Shown piece by piece: positions 1 to 8,762 of a stretch of 15,704 nt of DNA. Position 1 is the stretch's first letter; the number at the start of each line of letters is the position of its first letter. The stretch is from Dictyocoela muelleri. Taxonomy: Eukaryota > Microsporidia. Below the pieces are notes generated by a model that saw only the letters and a list, made by a program, of their open reading frames with translations, was not told the DNA's origin and searched no databases. The DNA lies in the NCBI GenBank assembly GCA_016256075.1, contig SDVU01000294.1:1-15704 (forward strand). The letters run 5' to 3'. A program made the translations under genes and the position numbers.

Positions 1-59
<59 letters not shown>

Positions 60-142
60 AAAAAAAAAAAAAAAAAATAAAAAAAAAAAAAAATTAAAAA
101 AAAAAAAATTAAAAAAAAATTAAAAAAAAAAATTAAAAAAAT
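1..142. repeat. Poly-A tract with sparse T interruptions
   Basis: The first 57 bases are uninterrupted A, followed by further long A runs broken by single T or TT. No coding or RNA signal is visible. It abuts the left end of the Merlin derivative at 143. Such a run at the very edge of the window may be a contig end or an assembly or polymerase-slippage product rather than a faithful chromosomal sequence. Confidence 0.9.
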
Positions 143-170
143 GGGGGCTTGTTTAGAAAGATGCCTACCA
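143..170 (+). repeat. Left terminal inverted repeat of Merlin copy A
   Basis: These 28 bases match the reverse complement of 894-921 without mismatch. The repeat starts with five G and contains the TTTAGAAAGATGCCTACC core that recurs at 12870 and 13574. Confidence 0.92.
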
Positions 171-192
171 TGAGGTAGGCATCTTTCTAAAC
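151..192 (+). repeat. Perfect 19-bp hairpin in the left end of Merlin copy A
   Basis: The arm GTTTAGAAAGATGCCTACC (151-169) is followed by the loop ATGA (170-173) and the exact complement of the arm (174-192). The terminal repeat has therefore been copied in inverted orientation beside itself. The same arrangement, eroded, is at the matching end of copy B (13574-13614), so it belongs to the family and is not a local accident. Confidence 0.9.
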
Positions 193-229
193 ATAAGCAA
201 TTTTTTAAAATTTAAAAATGAACCATATT

Positions 230-745
230 AATCTAAAATTAATGGATAAAATATTTTTTAATTATGATGATATTCTTTAATTATTAATAAATCTAAAGAT
301 ATTATCAGCAACAAAAAGATGTTTAAAATGTGATGATACGTTTTTTTAAAAAAAAATTATAAATTTACAGTGCTAAAATACTGATGTTCTCGTAACCTTT
401 GTCAATTTAGGCAAAATATAAAATTTTACAATTAGAAATTCCGACGTATTTTCATTTCATTTACTCATTATTGGCAATAATTTAAATATAAGCAACCTAA
501 TCAATTTATTAGTTATCAAATGCCACAATAATGAAATTAAATTATAAATCAATATGCAAAAAAATAGTTTACAACAGAAGTTTGTAATCATATTTTTGGT
601 TTTTTAGCACTTGGTGTACACATACCAACAAAATTAAAGGTTTTTGGTCGGATTTTAATATTAAAAGAAAAAAAATACTGTCAAAAGATGCGATTTAGAT
701 AGCAAAATAGTTAAAAAATTAGAAGAAAAGTATATTTTGTTTTAG
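230..745 (+). pseudogene. Merlin/ISXO2-like transposase remnant lacking the catalytic core
   Basis: Shifting plus-strand frames show family pieces in the right order. Near 300-340 there is a CLKC-type zinc-ribbon half. Near 580-595 there is VCNH, the equivalent of the VNHS motif that follows the second aspartate in Merlin transposases. Near 627-690 there is KIKGFWSDFNIKRK, the equivalent of the IEGFW...K motif around the last catalytic residue, with the expected E replaced by K. The segments that would hold the first Asp (EIDES) and second Asp (TDxW) are absent. Stops occur throughout. This is a dead, internally deleted gene; the product could not cut DNA. Confidence 0.72.
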
Positions 746-893
746 TAGAAGGCGAATTTAAAATATATTTGTATATATTTTTATAAATTGTTGAATTGGA
801 TTAGTTAATTTAATTTTAATTAAAAAAATAATAATTTATTAATTTATTTTTAATTTATTTTTTTAAAATTTCAATCCAAGGGTCCCCCCTATA

Positions 894-921
894 TGGTAGG
901 CATCTTTCTAAACAAGCCCCC
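894..921 (-). repeat. Right terminal inverted repeat of Merlin copy A
   Basis: This is the exact inverted partner of 143-170, ending AACAAGCCCCC. Unlike the left end it has no second inverted copy beside it, so the two ends of the element are asymmetric. Confidence 0.92.
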
Positions 922-1279
922 GTCAATTTATATTGTTGTCTTTAATCGTGATCCGAAAAAATAAATTTATTAAATGTGACAATATACATAATTGCCAAAC
1001 TAAATTGTCCTTCTCAATCGCGATATTAATACTTTTAGTTTCCCGTGTTAAATTTATACGTCACTCATAAGCTCGTAGTTGTATATTTGATTTTGTTTAC
1101 TAATAACTTATAAGGTTACAAATAATAACATGTGTTTCAAGATTTTTTTAGTTTTGCTCCTTTTTTGCCAAGATGAGTCGGTTCTCGTTCGGAAAGAAGC
1201 CCATTTTTTAAAAAAAAATTAGGCATATTACGAGCAAAAGCAAATTTTCAAAATTTAAGAAAATATACTATCTATGATA
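922..1279. other. Spacer between Merlin copy A and the mariner element
   Basis: No confident gene is visible. An 18-base stretch, ATACGTCACTCATAAGCT near 1057, recurs with one mismatch near 12389, hinting at shared ancestry of the two spacers. From 1177 to the mariner target TA (1278) the plus strand is open, and the same frame continues for about ten codons on the far side of the mariner (from 3923), so the element may have landed in an old coding segment. I do not recognise that segment. Confidence 0.5.
1278..1279. repeat. TA target-site duplication, left
   Basis: The dinucleotide TA sits directly outside CAG of the left mariner end and is matched at 3921-3922. Confidence 0.75.
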
Positions 1280-1471
1280 CAGCACTTTTCACTATTATAA
1301 CTCACTTATTTCATTATTATAACACACTTATTTCATTATTATAAATCACTATTTCATTATTATAACTTACTTATTTCATTATTATAAATAAATCATTTCA
1401 TTATTATAAATAACTTTTTTCATTATTATAAATCACTTTTTTATTATTATAACTCACCTTTTTATTATTTT
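1280..1471 (+). repeat. Left mariner inverted repeat made of about nine ~22-bp tandem units
   Basis: The unit is close to CTCACTTATTTCATTATTATAA and is repeated about nine times with small changes. The array is the approximate reverse complement of 3755-3920. Repeated sub-units in mariner ends are usually transposase-binding sites (known for IR/DR members); nine units is far more than the usual two. Confidence 0.85.
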
Positions 1472-1485
1472 CGTTCAAAATTCTC

Positions 1486-2544
1486 ATGCTTAAAAGGTGT
1501 TCCTTCCCTTTTGAAGCAGACGAATACAATATTACAAATAATGAAACAACAATAGAAGAAGTTCGTAAAACTAGATTGAAATTACGAGAAAAGGTGTAGA
1601 AATATTTATTGAATTGCAGGGAAATAATTTTTCTAAAGAAATGGTAAGCATCTTGAATATTTATATTTGTACATGCAGAAAATTGTACAAAAAAATATTT
1701 AGCAGGTGAATTTCTAGAATTATCTCCTTATAAATCAGCAGGCTAAAAAATATCCGGCACTTTAAATGATATTTCTTTCGAGATGAGTTTAATTACTTCC
1801 GAATTGTCTTTAAATCTATGGATGAATCTAACTTCTACATCTGATACTCTACGTTTTTTCAAAACAGTTGCCACTTCTCAACTCCAACTGTCTCCAGAAT
1901 CATCAAAAAAATGATTATACAAGAAAAAATTCAACTTTGTTTCTTATAAACATGAACAGCAATGAGAATAAGTTGTTGAGGTTTCGAATCGCTTCTATCT
2001 TGATAAATATAAACGATGGAATTTTATTTTCTTAGATGAGTCGGCGTTTAATCTACATCTCAACAAAAACTAATGTACTCTACAAAGAATTCTAAATAAC
2101 TCATCAGTGCCTAATTTCAAAGTGACCAAAATTTCACTTCTATGCGTTATTCAAGTAGATGGTATTCTGGCAAGTAAAGTTAAATTAAGAAGCTTTTAAT
2201 CAGTTGACATAGTTAATTAGTTTATAATGAATTTCAACAACTAGGACCTCATTAAAGAAAGTATAAGTCATGTACAATGCTTCTATCCACAAAATAGAAG
2301 AAGTCAGAGAGCCCTTGTTCTAAAGAACTACATACTCATGTTCTTACTACCATACACTCTAAAACTCAATCCAATAGAAGAGTTTTTTTTCATGTCTCAA
2401 AGCAGTAAGACTAAGGTCAATATTTACAACAACTAAAATTCAAACGGATCTAATAATAATTGTTGTAATTAATGATGATTTTAGGATGGTCAGATCATCG
2501 AGCACATGCGTATGTGGCTTCATCAAGCAATGTTAAATTCATAG
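1486..2544 (+). pseudogene. Tc1/mariner transposase, decayed
   Basis: The start is ATG at 1486 (MLKRCSFPFEADEYN) and the last codons (HMRMWLHQAMLNS then TAG at 2542) are in the same frame, giving a nominal 352 codons, the normal length. Visible family motifs are FLDESAFN with the first catalytic Asp at 2035-2037, YNASIHK at 2273, where the second Asp of DNAS-H is replaced by Tyr, and LLPYTLKLNPIEEFF with the catalytic Glu at 2377-2379. Spacing of the last two is close to the DD34E type. The first stop is TAG at 1597-1599, several more follow, and YNASIHK lies in a shifted frame. It would have been the DDE nuclease for cut-and-paste movement. It sits inside the tandem-repeat ends and is clearly inactive. 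Confidence 0.85.
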
Positions 2545-2632
2545 TTTATCTAAAAAGGAATTTATTCTTAATTTTCGACTTATTATTGCTTTTACGTCAT
2601 TACAACCAATTTTGTCTATATTTTTTTAATAC

Positions 2633-3743
2633 ATGTTAGTTAGACGTTGTTTTTAAAATTAGACGCTGTTTTAAAAAAAATTTAAACCCCTTACCCTTAT
2701 ATGTCAAAAATTTCAATAAAAAAATTTCAGAAGAAGAAAATATCTTTTCAGAAGAAGACATTCTAGCTTTAAACGTTACAGAACGTTTCCTAGAAAGAAT
2801 ATCATGAATAAAAATACACGGAACGTTTTTTTAGCACGATTAAGACTCATGAAGAACAAAAGCAATTGTTAACTATGGGATGATGAAAAAGCATTAAGCT
2901 ACGTAAAAAGAAAGAGTTCATTAGATTGTTTTATTTGGTCATGTGTAAAATCATGTAGAAAGTCATATTGTTTAAGAAAGAGTAGTTATTTTGAAGGTTG
3001 TCGTTTAGACATGTTATCTACCTTTAAAATAATGTATAAGTACTTATACAAGATCCCATATTATAAAATTGGGAGGTATTTGGAAATCAGTAGAGTAACT
3101 GTGTCCGAATATGTTGATAAAATAAGAGAGATTATTTGTGAGTATATAACAACAAATAACCAAAGAATCAGAGGTCTTCATGAAAATGGTGAAATAAAGA
3201 TTGTTGAAATTGACGAAAGTTTATTTTTTAAACGAAAATATAATAGAGATTGGTTGGTGGAAGGACAATTGTACATGGGAGGTATTTAGGGAGTAACAAA
3301 AAATGCTTTTCTTGTACTTGTCTCGAATATAAGCACACAAACAAAGGCTCTAGTAATCATTGATAATATATTACTGGGCGTAATGATTATAACAGACCAA
3401 TGGAAGGCGTACGAAAGAGCTTTACAAGATATGTTCGAATATCTACACAGAACAGTTAACCACTCTATAAATTTCGTGAATACACTAGATCAAGATGTTC
3501 ATACACAGACAATTGAAGGATTCTGGTCTCTTTCTAAAAGATTCTTAAGGAAAAGAATGGTATTTCGAAGGAACAACACGAGGATCTTCTTACGCAATTC
3601 ATTTGGGAGCACATGATTCCAAAGGAAGAACGATTTAACCAGCTTTTACTATAACTACGAATAAACAATTACTTTTATTTTCCTTTTTTAATCTTCAGTT
3701 TTCAAAACAGCGTCTAACTTTTAAAATAGCGTCTAACTAACAT
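2633..3743 (+). mobile_element. Nested Merlin element inside the mariner
   Basis: The inverted ends begin ATGTTAGTTAGACG (2633) and finish with its complement at 3743. Each end contains two direct copies of TTAGACG followed by a T-rich/A-rich step (for example 2638 and 2660 on the left). The 1.1-kb size and the enclosed ISXO2-like transposase identify the family. The ends do not start with GGG as in the other copies, so this is a separate lineage. No clear 8-9-bp target duplication is visible. Its position inside the mariner shows that it arrived later. Confidence 0.8.
2702..3654 (+). pseudogene. Merlin/ISXO2-like transposase of the nested element
   Basis: The main frame runs from ATG 2804 (or from ATG 2702, with a frame change near 2780-2804). 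A Cys-rich N-terminal part (WSCVKSCRKSYCLRKSSYFEG, about 2930-2995) precedes a helix-turn-helix-like stretch, then IVEIDES with the first Asp at 3212-3214, IITDQWKAY with the second Asp at 3395-3397, VNHS at about 3458, and VHTQTIEGFW with Glu at 3515-3517. All three catalytic positions survive. Breaks: TAA at 2870, TAG at 3287, and a frame change near 3560, after which the family-typical tail FIWEHMIPKEERFNQLLL ends at TAA 3652-3654. With so few breaks it is a fairly young fossil. The role would have been DDE strand transfer. Confidence 0.87.
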
Positions 3744-3754
3744 AAACCTTTTTT

Positions 3755-3920
3755 TTAATAATAAAAAGGTGATTATAATAATGAATAAAGTGATTTATAA
3801 TAATGAAATAATTGATTTTAAAAATGAAATAAGTGAGCTATAATAATGAAATAAGTGAGTTTAATAATGTAATAAGTAAGTTATAATATGAAATAAGTAG
3901 TTTAATATTGAAAAAGACTG
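3755..3920 (-). repeat. Right mariner inverted repeat made of about seven or eight ~22-bp tandem units
   Basis: These are units of the type TTATAATAATGAAATAAGTG, the complement of the left array. Unit number and spelling differ from the left side, so the arrays have changed independently since insertion or have been shuffled by slippage. Confidence 0.83.
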
Positions 3921-3922
3921 TA
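3921..3922. repeat. TA target-site duplication, right
   Basis: The dinucleotide TA sits directly outside CTG of the right mariner end and matches 1278-1279. Confidence 0.75.
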
Positions 3923-4189
3923 AAAAAATTTTAGATGCTATCATGATCGTTTAAAAAATGTAGGTAAAACTTTTAATTTTAAAGAGCTAATGAAATATTA
4001 AGGTATTTTAAATGTTAATATAAATGAATTTTTAGTAATTACAATTTACAGCAGTAAATAATAAGTAACGAATAATATACAGCTCTCAGCTAATAATTAT
4101 CAGGCGGAATATCAATTTTTAATATTAAAATAAAAATAAAAAAGTAATTTTTTGTAATATATTGTCTTTTGTTTAATTAATATGTCGAT
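3923..4189. other. Spacer right of the mariner
   Basis: The plus strand contains a short run reading YHDRLKNVGKTFNFKELMKY (about 3940-4000), then a stop and more open codons to about 4060. It may continue the segment broken by the mariner insertion at 1278. I do not recognise a family, and the length is too short to be sure it was ever coding. Confidence 0.35.
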
Positions 4190-4800
4190 TTATTAAATTA
4201 AATGTTTAGTTGATTATGTCAGAAATGGAACAATTTCTTCAGTAAGAAAGTTTCTAAGCCTAAAATTTAAAAAACTAATTCAAATATTTTATTATAATCA
4301 TTAAAAAATGTATATACTAATGAAACTGTGTTTTATAGGATAAAAAGAAATTAGACGCCAATTAGTATTGAAGATGAAACACAAGATACTTGGAGTTTTC
4401 GGTATGATTAATAATAACTCACCCTAAAAAATTTATGTGCTAAGAGTTGATAACTGTAATAACAAAATTTTATAAATGTTAAGGGCAAAAAATATTTTTA
4501 CTGTTTTATACAGAGGGCTATTCATATTATCGTTTGTGACTGATAATTTGTTGTTTTCAAAAATGAATTTTTAACCATTCAGAAGGATTTAAAGCACACT
4601 GTAATATACATACTAACAATATTGAGAGTTTGTGGGCAATTCTTAAATCAGAAATGCGAAAACGACATGGTGTCAAAAGATAAAAATTGATGAATAGTTA
4701 TAATATTTCTTTTTACGGCAGATTAATCAATATAAAAGGCGAATAAAATGTTTTCAATGCATTAAGCCGTTTTAAGCGTATTTCAGCATAATATATTTTC
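4190..4800 (+). pseudogene. Heavily eroded Merlin/ISXO2-like transposase
   Basis: Pieces in the correct order on the plus strand: YVRNGTISSVRKFL near 4215, SIEDETQDT near 4368 (first Asp region), YTEGYSYY near 4508 (second Asp region, D changed to E), then a clean segment 4573-4680 reading NHSEGF...HTNNIESLWAILK, which is the C-terminal catalytic block with its Glu, ending at TAA 4681. More tail-like codons follow to about 4790. Many stops and shifts separate the pieces. I could not find matching inverted ends, so element limits are unknown. The HTNNIES motif points to the same broad subfamily as the 5115-6103 copy, but it is much older. Confidence 0.78.
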
Positions 4801-5114
4801 TTTTTAAATAAAAACGTTATATTTCAATTGTATAATTTTTTAAGACTTATTAAAATTTTGTAGTGTTTTTGTTGTGTATTAGGTTTTATCCAATCCCTAA
4901 AACGATAAAATTTTATCCGGAAAAACGACAAAAGAATAAAAAATTAAGATTATTATTTATGAAAATTATTTTAATAAATTAAATATTTTTTTAAATTTTT
5001 GAAAAAAATTAAATAAAAATCATTTAATTTATTAAAGTTATTAAATTTAATATTCAATATTTCTTCCATAGTTTATAAAATATATATAGTTTGAATAATG
5101 ATAATAATTGAAAT
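4801..5114. other. AT-rich spacer
   Basis: No coding frame or RNA gene is recognisable. TTTTATCC occurs twice (about 4886 and 4911) and may be part of an undefined element edge. The last eight bases (5107-5114) are the left target duplication of the next element. Confidence 0.5.
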
Positions 5115-6103
5115 GGGAGCAAGTTAAGCAAAATTGCAAAAAGGTGGGTTATACTTAAAAATCACCAAATAACCCCATTTCACAATGATCAGAAAAATTT
5201 TTATTTTATTTTATTTTATTAATAAATCTAATATAGTCTTCAAACCACATTATTCATTCCTTACAATCATGAAACTGAGTAGATGCCTTTCTACCAACCC
5301 AATACTAAAACATCTAGGAGCCACATGTCTTTTAAACGCAGCACAATTACCTTCAATAGTGTTTGTGTGAACGCCGGTAAAAGGATTTACAAAGTGATTG
5401 CGATGGTTAACTGTAAAATGAATATAGCCATGTGCACTCAAAGAAGAGTATCCCCTCCATCCATCAGTATATACAATACTTCCTCGCTTTACATACCTCT
5501 CTATATTAGGAATCAATGTGGAGGCATCTCTTCTTTCGACTGCTATCATGACTATTCTTCGTTTAGAGCTTCTCTCTACCATCACAAGTATCCAAACACC
5601 TTCGACGTGATGACCCCTATTATATTTACGGGTCCCCATCTTAGACTCATCAATCTCAACAATTACACCCGGACCACTTATTGGATTTATTTTTTCATAT
5701 TATTTTTTTTGATACTGTGGACACAAGTCTTTGAAGGTTAGACGAGATGGTTTGCCCGGAGACACCTAACAACTCTACTATACCTCGTAAATCAATACAG
5801 ATCAACCAATATTGTATAAATTTAAGCTTAGTAAAAATACAAAGCTTGGAGGAGAAAAAAGGAGTATCCTTAAAAATGGATATCTTTCTCCAACAAATCG
5901 AACATCGGCACCTCATCATCAGTTTCTCATTATTAGAAAGGTATAACTCACCTTGGCATCTATCACAACACTTTTCTTTGTAATAATTCAACTAAAAATA
6001 TATGAAAGATGTGAATTAAACCATTTTCATTGTATGTCATAAGGGGTATTTTGTAATTTTTTAGTATAACCCACTTTTTTTGCAATTTTGCTTTACTTCA
6101 CCC
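5115..6103 (-). mobile_element. Best preserved Merlin element, GGG...CCC ends
   Basis: The left end GGGAGCAAGTTAAGCAAAA (5115) and the right end complement finishing CTTCACCC (6103) form inverted repeats of about 60 bp with some gaps, both containing GGTGGGTTATACT-type sequence. The flanks ATTGAAAT (5107-5114) and ATAGAAAT (6104-6111) match at 7 of 8 bases, the size expected of Merlin target duplications. The transposase is on the minus strand and nearly whole. This is probably the youngest insertion in the window. Confidence 0.9.
5250..5991 (-). pseudogene. Merlin/ISXO2-like transposase, nearly intact, one frameshift
   Basis: Two minus-strand frames overlap by five bases: 5991-5695 (98 residues) and an open stretch from 5699 to the stop at 5250 whose first ATG is 5639. 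The N-terminal part has a zinc ribbon, C8/C9-x-x-C12 and C28-x-C30-x-x-C33, and a helix-turn-helix-like segment (GIVELLGVSGQTISSNLQRL). The second frame has VEIDES (first Asp 5649-5651), IVYTDGWRGY (second Asp 5463-5465), VNHRNHFV, and HTNTIEG (Glu 5352-5354), with 36 residues between the second Asp and Glu. The break lies in the A-rich stretch around 5695-5705. The usual Trp after IEG is Cys (IEGNCAAFKR). Total length of about 250 residues is slightly short for the family. Confidence 0.9.
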
Positions 6104-6576
6104 ATAGAAATGTAACTTACTTTGAAATTTTATTACATAATCATATTTTGATTTACAAAATACTCTAAAATTAAATTCCTAAAACATAATTTTATTTTGT
6201 TATTATTTTATTTTTAATCAAATTTTCAAAAATTAATCAACGTAGATAAGAAATTTTGGTTCTTGCCAGTTTTTGTTCCTGAATTTTTTTTTGTATTTTT
6301 GTGTTTTTTAAAAAAATTAGGAAACGATACCAAAAGAGCATAAATCAGATGAAAGATTCGGGAATTAAAATAAACTTTCTCAGAAATTATAAAGAAATTA
6401 CTGATATTTAGGATTGTATACTTTGTAATAAGAATGAAATTCGCGAATATGAGATTCAATACATTATTTAAAAAACAAATTTCAGATAATGAAAAGAAAA
6501 TTCCTTATCAAAAAAATTAAAATACTCATCATTTTATAAAATTAATAAAGAAATTAAACAGGTGGAGATTAATTAA
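6104..6576. other. AT-rich spacer
   Basis: Nothing is recognisable beyond the right target duplication (6104-6111). The minus-strand open frame at 6226-6459 is low-complexity (Phe, Ile, Asn, Lys) and looks like chance in AT-rich DNA. Confidence 0.55.
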
Positions 6577-6655
6577 AATGCTCTACGTAATACAAAAAAT
6601 TTCAGAGAATTTTAGCTTTATTCTTATTCTGTGTTTTTTTTTATTTTTCAAAAAC
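6577..6655 (+). repeat. 80-bp direct repeat, copy 1
   Basis: This copy runs from AATGCTCTACGTAATAC through CAGAGAATTTTAG to TTTTTCAAAAAC. It matches 7013-7093 closely in the same orientation. Origin unknown. Confidence 0.8.
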
Positions 6656-6971
6656 CTTATTCAGCGTTTTGACACTATTAAAAATAATACAAAAGTTGTA
6701 AAACAGAAAAAATTAAAAAATGTTTTTTTTTAATTTTGAAGAAACAGTCTAAAAAAACATTTTTTTGTAATATTTATTTTACTTTTGTACATTTTTTATT
6801 TTATCACTATAATTTATACACATTTTTCTTGTCAATCAATAGAGAATTTGTTGATTTTGTTCTCCACTAATGCTATATTTTTTATAATGTCCTCATCTAA
6901 TAGATGCGTGATTAATGCTTATAAATACTTGATTATTATCTATGATTTTTTAGTGGCAAAACGATCAAAAA

Positions 6972-7008
6972 ATCCAGCTTTTTGCCACAAAGTGGCAAAA
7001 CGCTGGAT
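6972..7008. repeat. 17-bp hairpin with 3-base loop
   Basis: The arm ATCCAGCTTTTTGCCAC (6972-6988), the loop AAA and the arm GTGGCAAAACGCTGGAT (6992-7008) pair at 16 of 17 positions. GTGGCAAAACG also occurs as a direct copy at 6953-6963. The hairpin could mark a small foldback element or a transcript end. Confidence 0.75.
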
Positions 7009-7012
7009 AGCC

Positions 7013-7093
7013 AATGCTTCACGTAAGACAAAAAATTTCAGAGAATTTTAGATTTCTCATTATTTTGTGTTGTTTTTTTTATTTTTCAAAAAC
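7013..7093 (+). repeat. 80-bp direct repeat, copy 2
   Basis: This copy runs from AATGCTTCACGTAAGAC through CAGAGAATTTTAG to TTTTTCAAAAAC. Together with 6577-6655 it brackets 357 bases that end in the 6972-7008 hairpin. Confidence 0.8.
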
Positions 7094-7325
7094 AACATGA
7101 AAATTCAAAAACAACACAAAACTGGCATGAACCGAAATTTTACGATAATTCAAATTTGTCTATTCAAAAATTTTAAATGTGTTATTGGTCAAATTGTAAA
7201 ATAATCTCGCAAATTATTTTTTTGTAATAAATAATGTTAAAGCTTGTATGAATTATAACAGGAAGTGATTAAAGATGTTTTGGTTTATAAAAAATTTTTT
7301 TAAAATTATTGTTTTTACTATTTAT
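7094..7325. other. AT-rich spacer left of the integrase element
   Basis: A short inverted pair, TTTTTCAAAAACAACATG and ATTCAAAAACAACAC, occurs around 7083-7120; otherwise no gene or RNA signal is visible. Confidence 0.45.
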
Positions 7326-7543
7326 TGTCAGAAGCGAAAAAATAATTCCGCAAAAAACACATTTCGCGAAAAACACACATTTAATTTATTAACGATTTTT
7401 TGATCTAAAAAAACTTTAAATTGTTTTGATATAAATTTGGTGGGAAGCGAAAAAACACACAGTTAAAAATAAATATAAAAAATTAATTTTTGATAATGAA
7501 TTTATATTACGCGAAAAACACATAATTTATATATTTTATAATA
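7326..7543 (+). repeat. Left terminal inverted repeat of the integrase element
   Basis: This is about 218 bp and complementary to 8763-9010. It carries CGCGAAAAACACA-type motifs near the tip, after the GGGAAGCGAAAAAACACA block, and again at its inner edge. It is shorter than the right copy because it has fewer 16-bp units. Confidence 0.85.
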
Positions 7544-7745
7544 AAATCAAACCCATGGTCAACAAAATAATAATAAAAAATAATGAAGAAAAAAAATTTC
7601 ATAAAATATCTTACTAAAAATGAAATTCCCATGGGGTTTTTGTGTTGGAAAAAGGGGGATTTTATTAAAAAGACGGGTTTTATGATTTATGAAAACGATG
7701 AATTATAAATTTTTAAAAGGGAAATTATAAAATTTTTATTGGTGA

Positions 7746-8690
7746 TTGGAAAAAATACAACAAGGAATTATTTTGTTTAATTCTCATCAACCATCACATA
7801 TATGTGCCGACAAGATGTTTATAAATATTTCTAATGAATATTATGGAATAAAAAGAGATGCCGTGAGAGAATATGTTGAAAAATGTAAAGCCTGTAATTT
7901 AGCTTCTAGCTTTAAAACAAAAGGAAGTTTCAATTACATAACCGCAATTAAAACCCATGAAAAAATATTCGTGGATTATATCGATTTAAAAAAATATGCG
8001 GCTCAGAATTATGATTTTAAATATATTTTAACATGTATTGACAGTTATTAAAAATTTGCATTTTGTTATCCTTTGTGTGAAAGGAATGTGAATAATGTAG
8101 CTGATAAATTGGATGAATTGTGTTCTATTGAGGGGAAATGGTACAAGATACATACTGATAACGAAAAAAAATTGTAATTTAAACTTTAAAGAAATAATAA
8201 AAAAATACAATATGGTGCATGTTAAGGGAAGGCCTAGATATCCTAAATCTCAGAGCAAATTGTGAGTTTTAATGGGAATTTAAAAGTAAGACTTGCAAAA
8301 TGCCTTTAGGGTAAGGAAAAAAGTTAGATTGAGGTATTAAGAGAGATATTATTATAATATAATAACACCCAACACAAGCAATATTGCAAATACCATTGAG
8401 GTTTTTAGACAATTAAAAGTCAAAAATGATCGCGTTCATATTTCACAGACACCTGCTCTAAAAACTCAATATGAAAAATATGCATCTTCATTGTATAAAG
8501 AGAAAGATATTCCTGATCTATTTAAAAAATGACAAAGTTATAATTAAAAAAGATTTTGATAATAATAAAAAAACAAAGAAAAATCCTTTTGACTCTGATT
8601 TTTATGAGGAAGTATAATTTGTTATGCAAAGTTTTAATATTTTATTATTATTAGAAAATGAAAAGGGGAAGAAAATATGTGTGAATTCAA
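7746..8690 (+). pseudogene. Retroviral-type (Ginger/Gypsy-like) integrase fossil
   Basis: The longest open stretch is 7746-8051. It shows an H2C2 zinc-binding region (SHQPSH ... EKCKACN) followed by the start of the catalytic core, IFVDYIDL, and an ILTCIDSY segment typical of rve cores. Farther downstream, recognisable core pieces include KWYKIHTDN and KGRPRYPKSQS, and a C-terminal DFDNNKKTKKNPFDSDFY piece resembles microsporidian and animal Ginger/Gypsy integrases. The protein would have joined element ends to target DNA. It looks broken with several breaks and is treated as a fossil. It lies centrally between the two long inverted ends and reads left to right. Confidence 0.78.
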
Positions 8691-8762
8691 AAAGAGTTAA
8701 AAAATTAAAATAATAAAGTTTTTATTTATTTTTATTTATTTTAATTTTTTACATTAATTTAT

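Larger units (their letters stand above)
143..921 (+). mobile_element. Merlin (IS1595-like) deletion derivative, copy A
   Basis: The element is bounded by 28-bp terminal inverted repeats that begin GGGGGCTTGTTTAGAAAG (143-170) and end in the exact complement (894-921). At 779 bp it is shorter than a usual ~1.1-kb Merlin. Between the ends lies a plus-strand transposase remnant that keeps the N-terminal zinc-ribbon region and the C-terminal part but lacks the middle. No 8-9-bp target duplication is recognisable: the left flank is poly-A and the right flank is GTCAATTT. A diverged inverted copy lies at 12870-13622 with the same internal gap, so the deletion predates their separation. Family assignment rests on the terminal GGG, the C-terminal GFWSDFN-type motif and the other Merlin copies in the window. 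Confidence 0.85.
1280..3920 (+). mobile_element. Tc1/mariner-family DNA transposon, interrupted by a nested Merlin
   Basis: Both ends read TA then CAG inward (TA at 1278-1279 and 3921-3922), the usual mariner ends and TA target duplication. The terminal inverted repeats are about 190 bp on the left and 166 bp on the right, each built from ~22-bp tandem units. The plus-strand transposase occupies 1486-2544. A Merlin element at 2633-3743 has inserted between the transposase stop and the right repeat, raising the span to 2641 bp; without it the mariner is about 1.5 kb, normal for the superfamily. The transposase is decayed, so the copy is inactive. Confidence 0.85.

Noticed and set aside
1180-1205. 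GTTCGGAAAGAAGCCC, which resembles the orphan Merlin end at 10223-10248.
   Set aside because: Only the outer 11 bases agree, the inner part diverges, and no partner end is present, so I cannot separate it from chance.
1271-1471. A CRISPR-like array of ~22-bp repeats.
   Set aside because: The units are contiguous without spacers, mirror an array at the other mariner end, and the genome is eukaryotic.
5283-5741. A 152-residue plus-strand open frame.
   Set aside because: It is the antisense shadow of the Merlin transposase on the minus strand, whose DDE motifs are unmistakable.
6785-7051. An 88-residue plus-strand open frame with a hydrophobic N-terminus.
   Set aside because: Its sequence is the AT-rich Phe/Ile/Tyr type expected by chance, it runs through the hairpin and into the 80-bp direct repeat, and no family motif is visible.
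6577-7093. A small element with long terminal repeats bounded by the 80-bp direct repeats.
   Set aside because: No TG...CA tips, primer-binding site, coding remnant or target duplication was seen; a local duplication is simpler.
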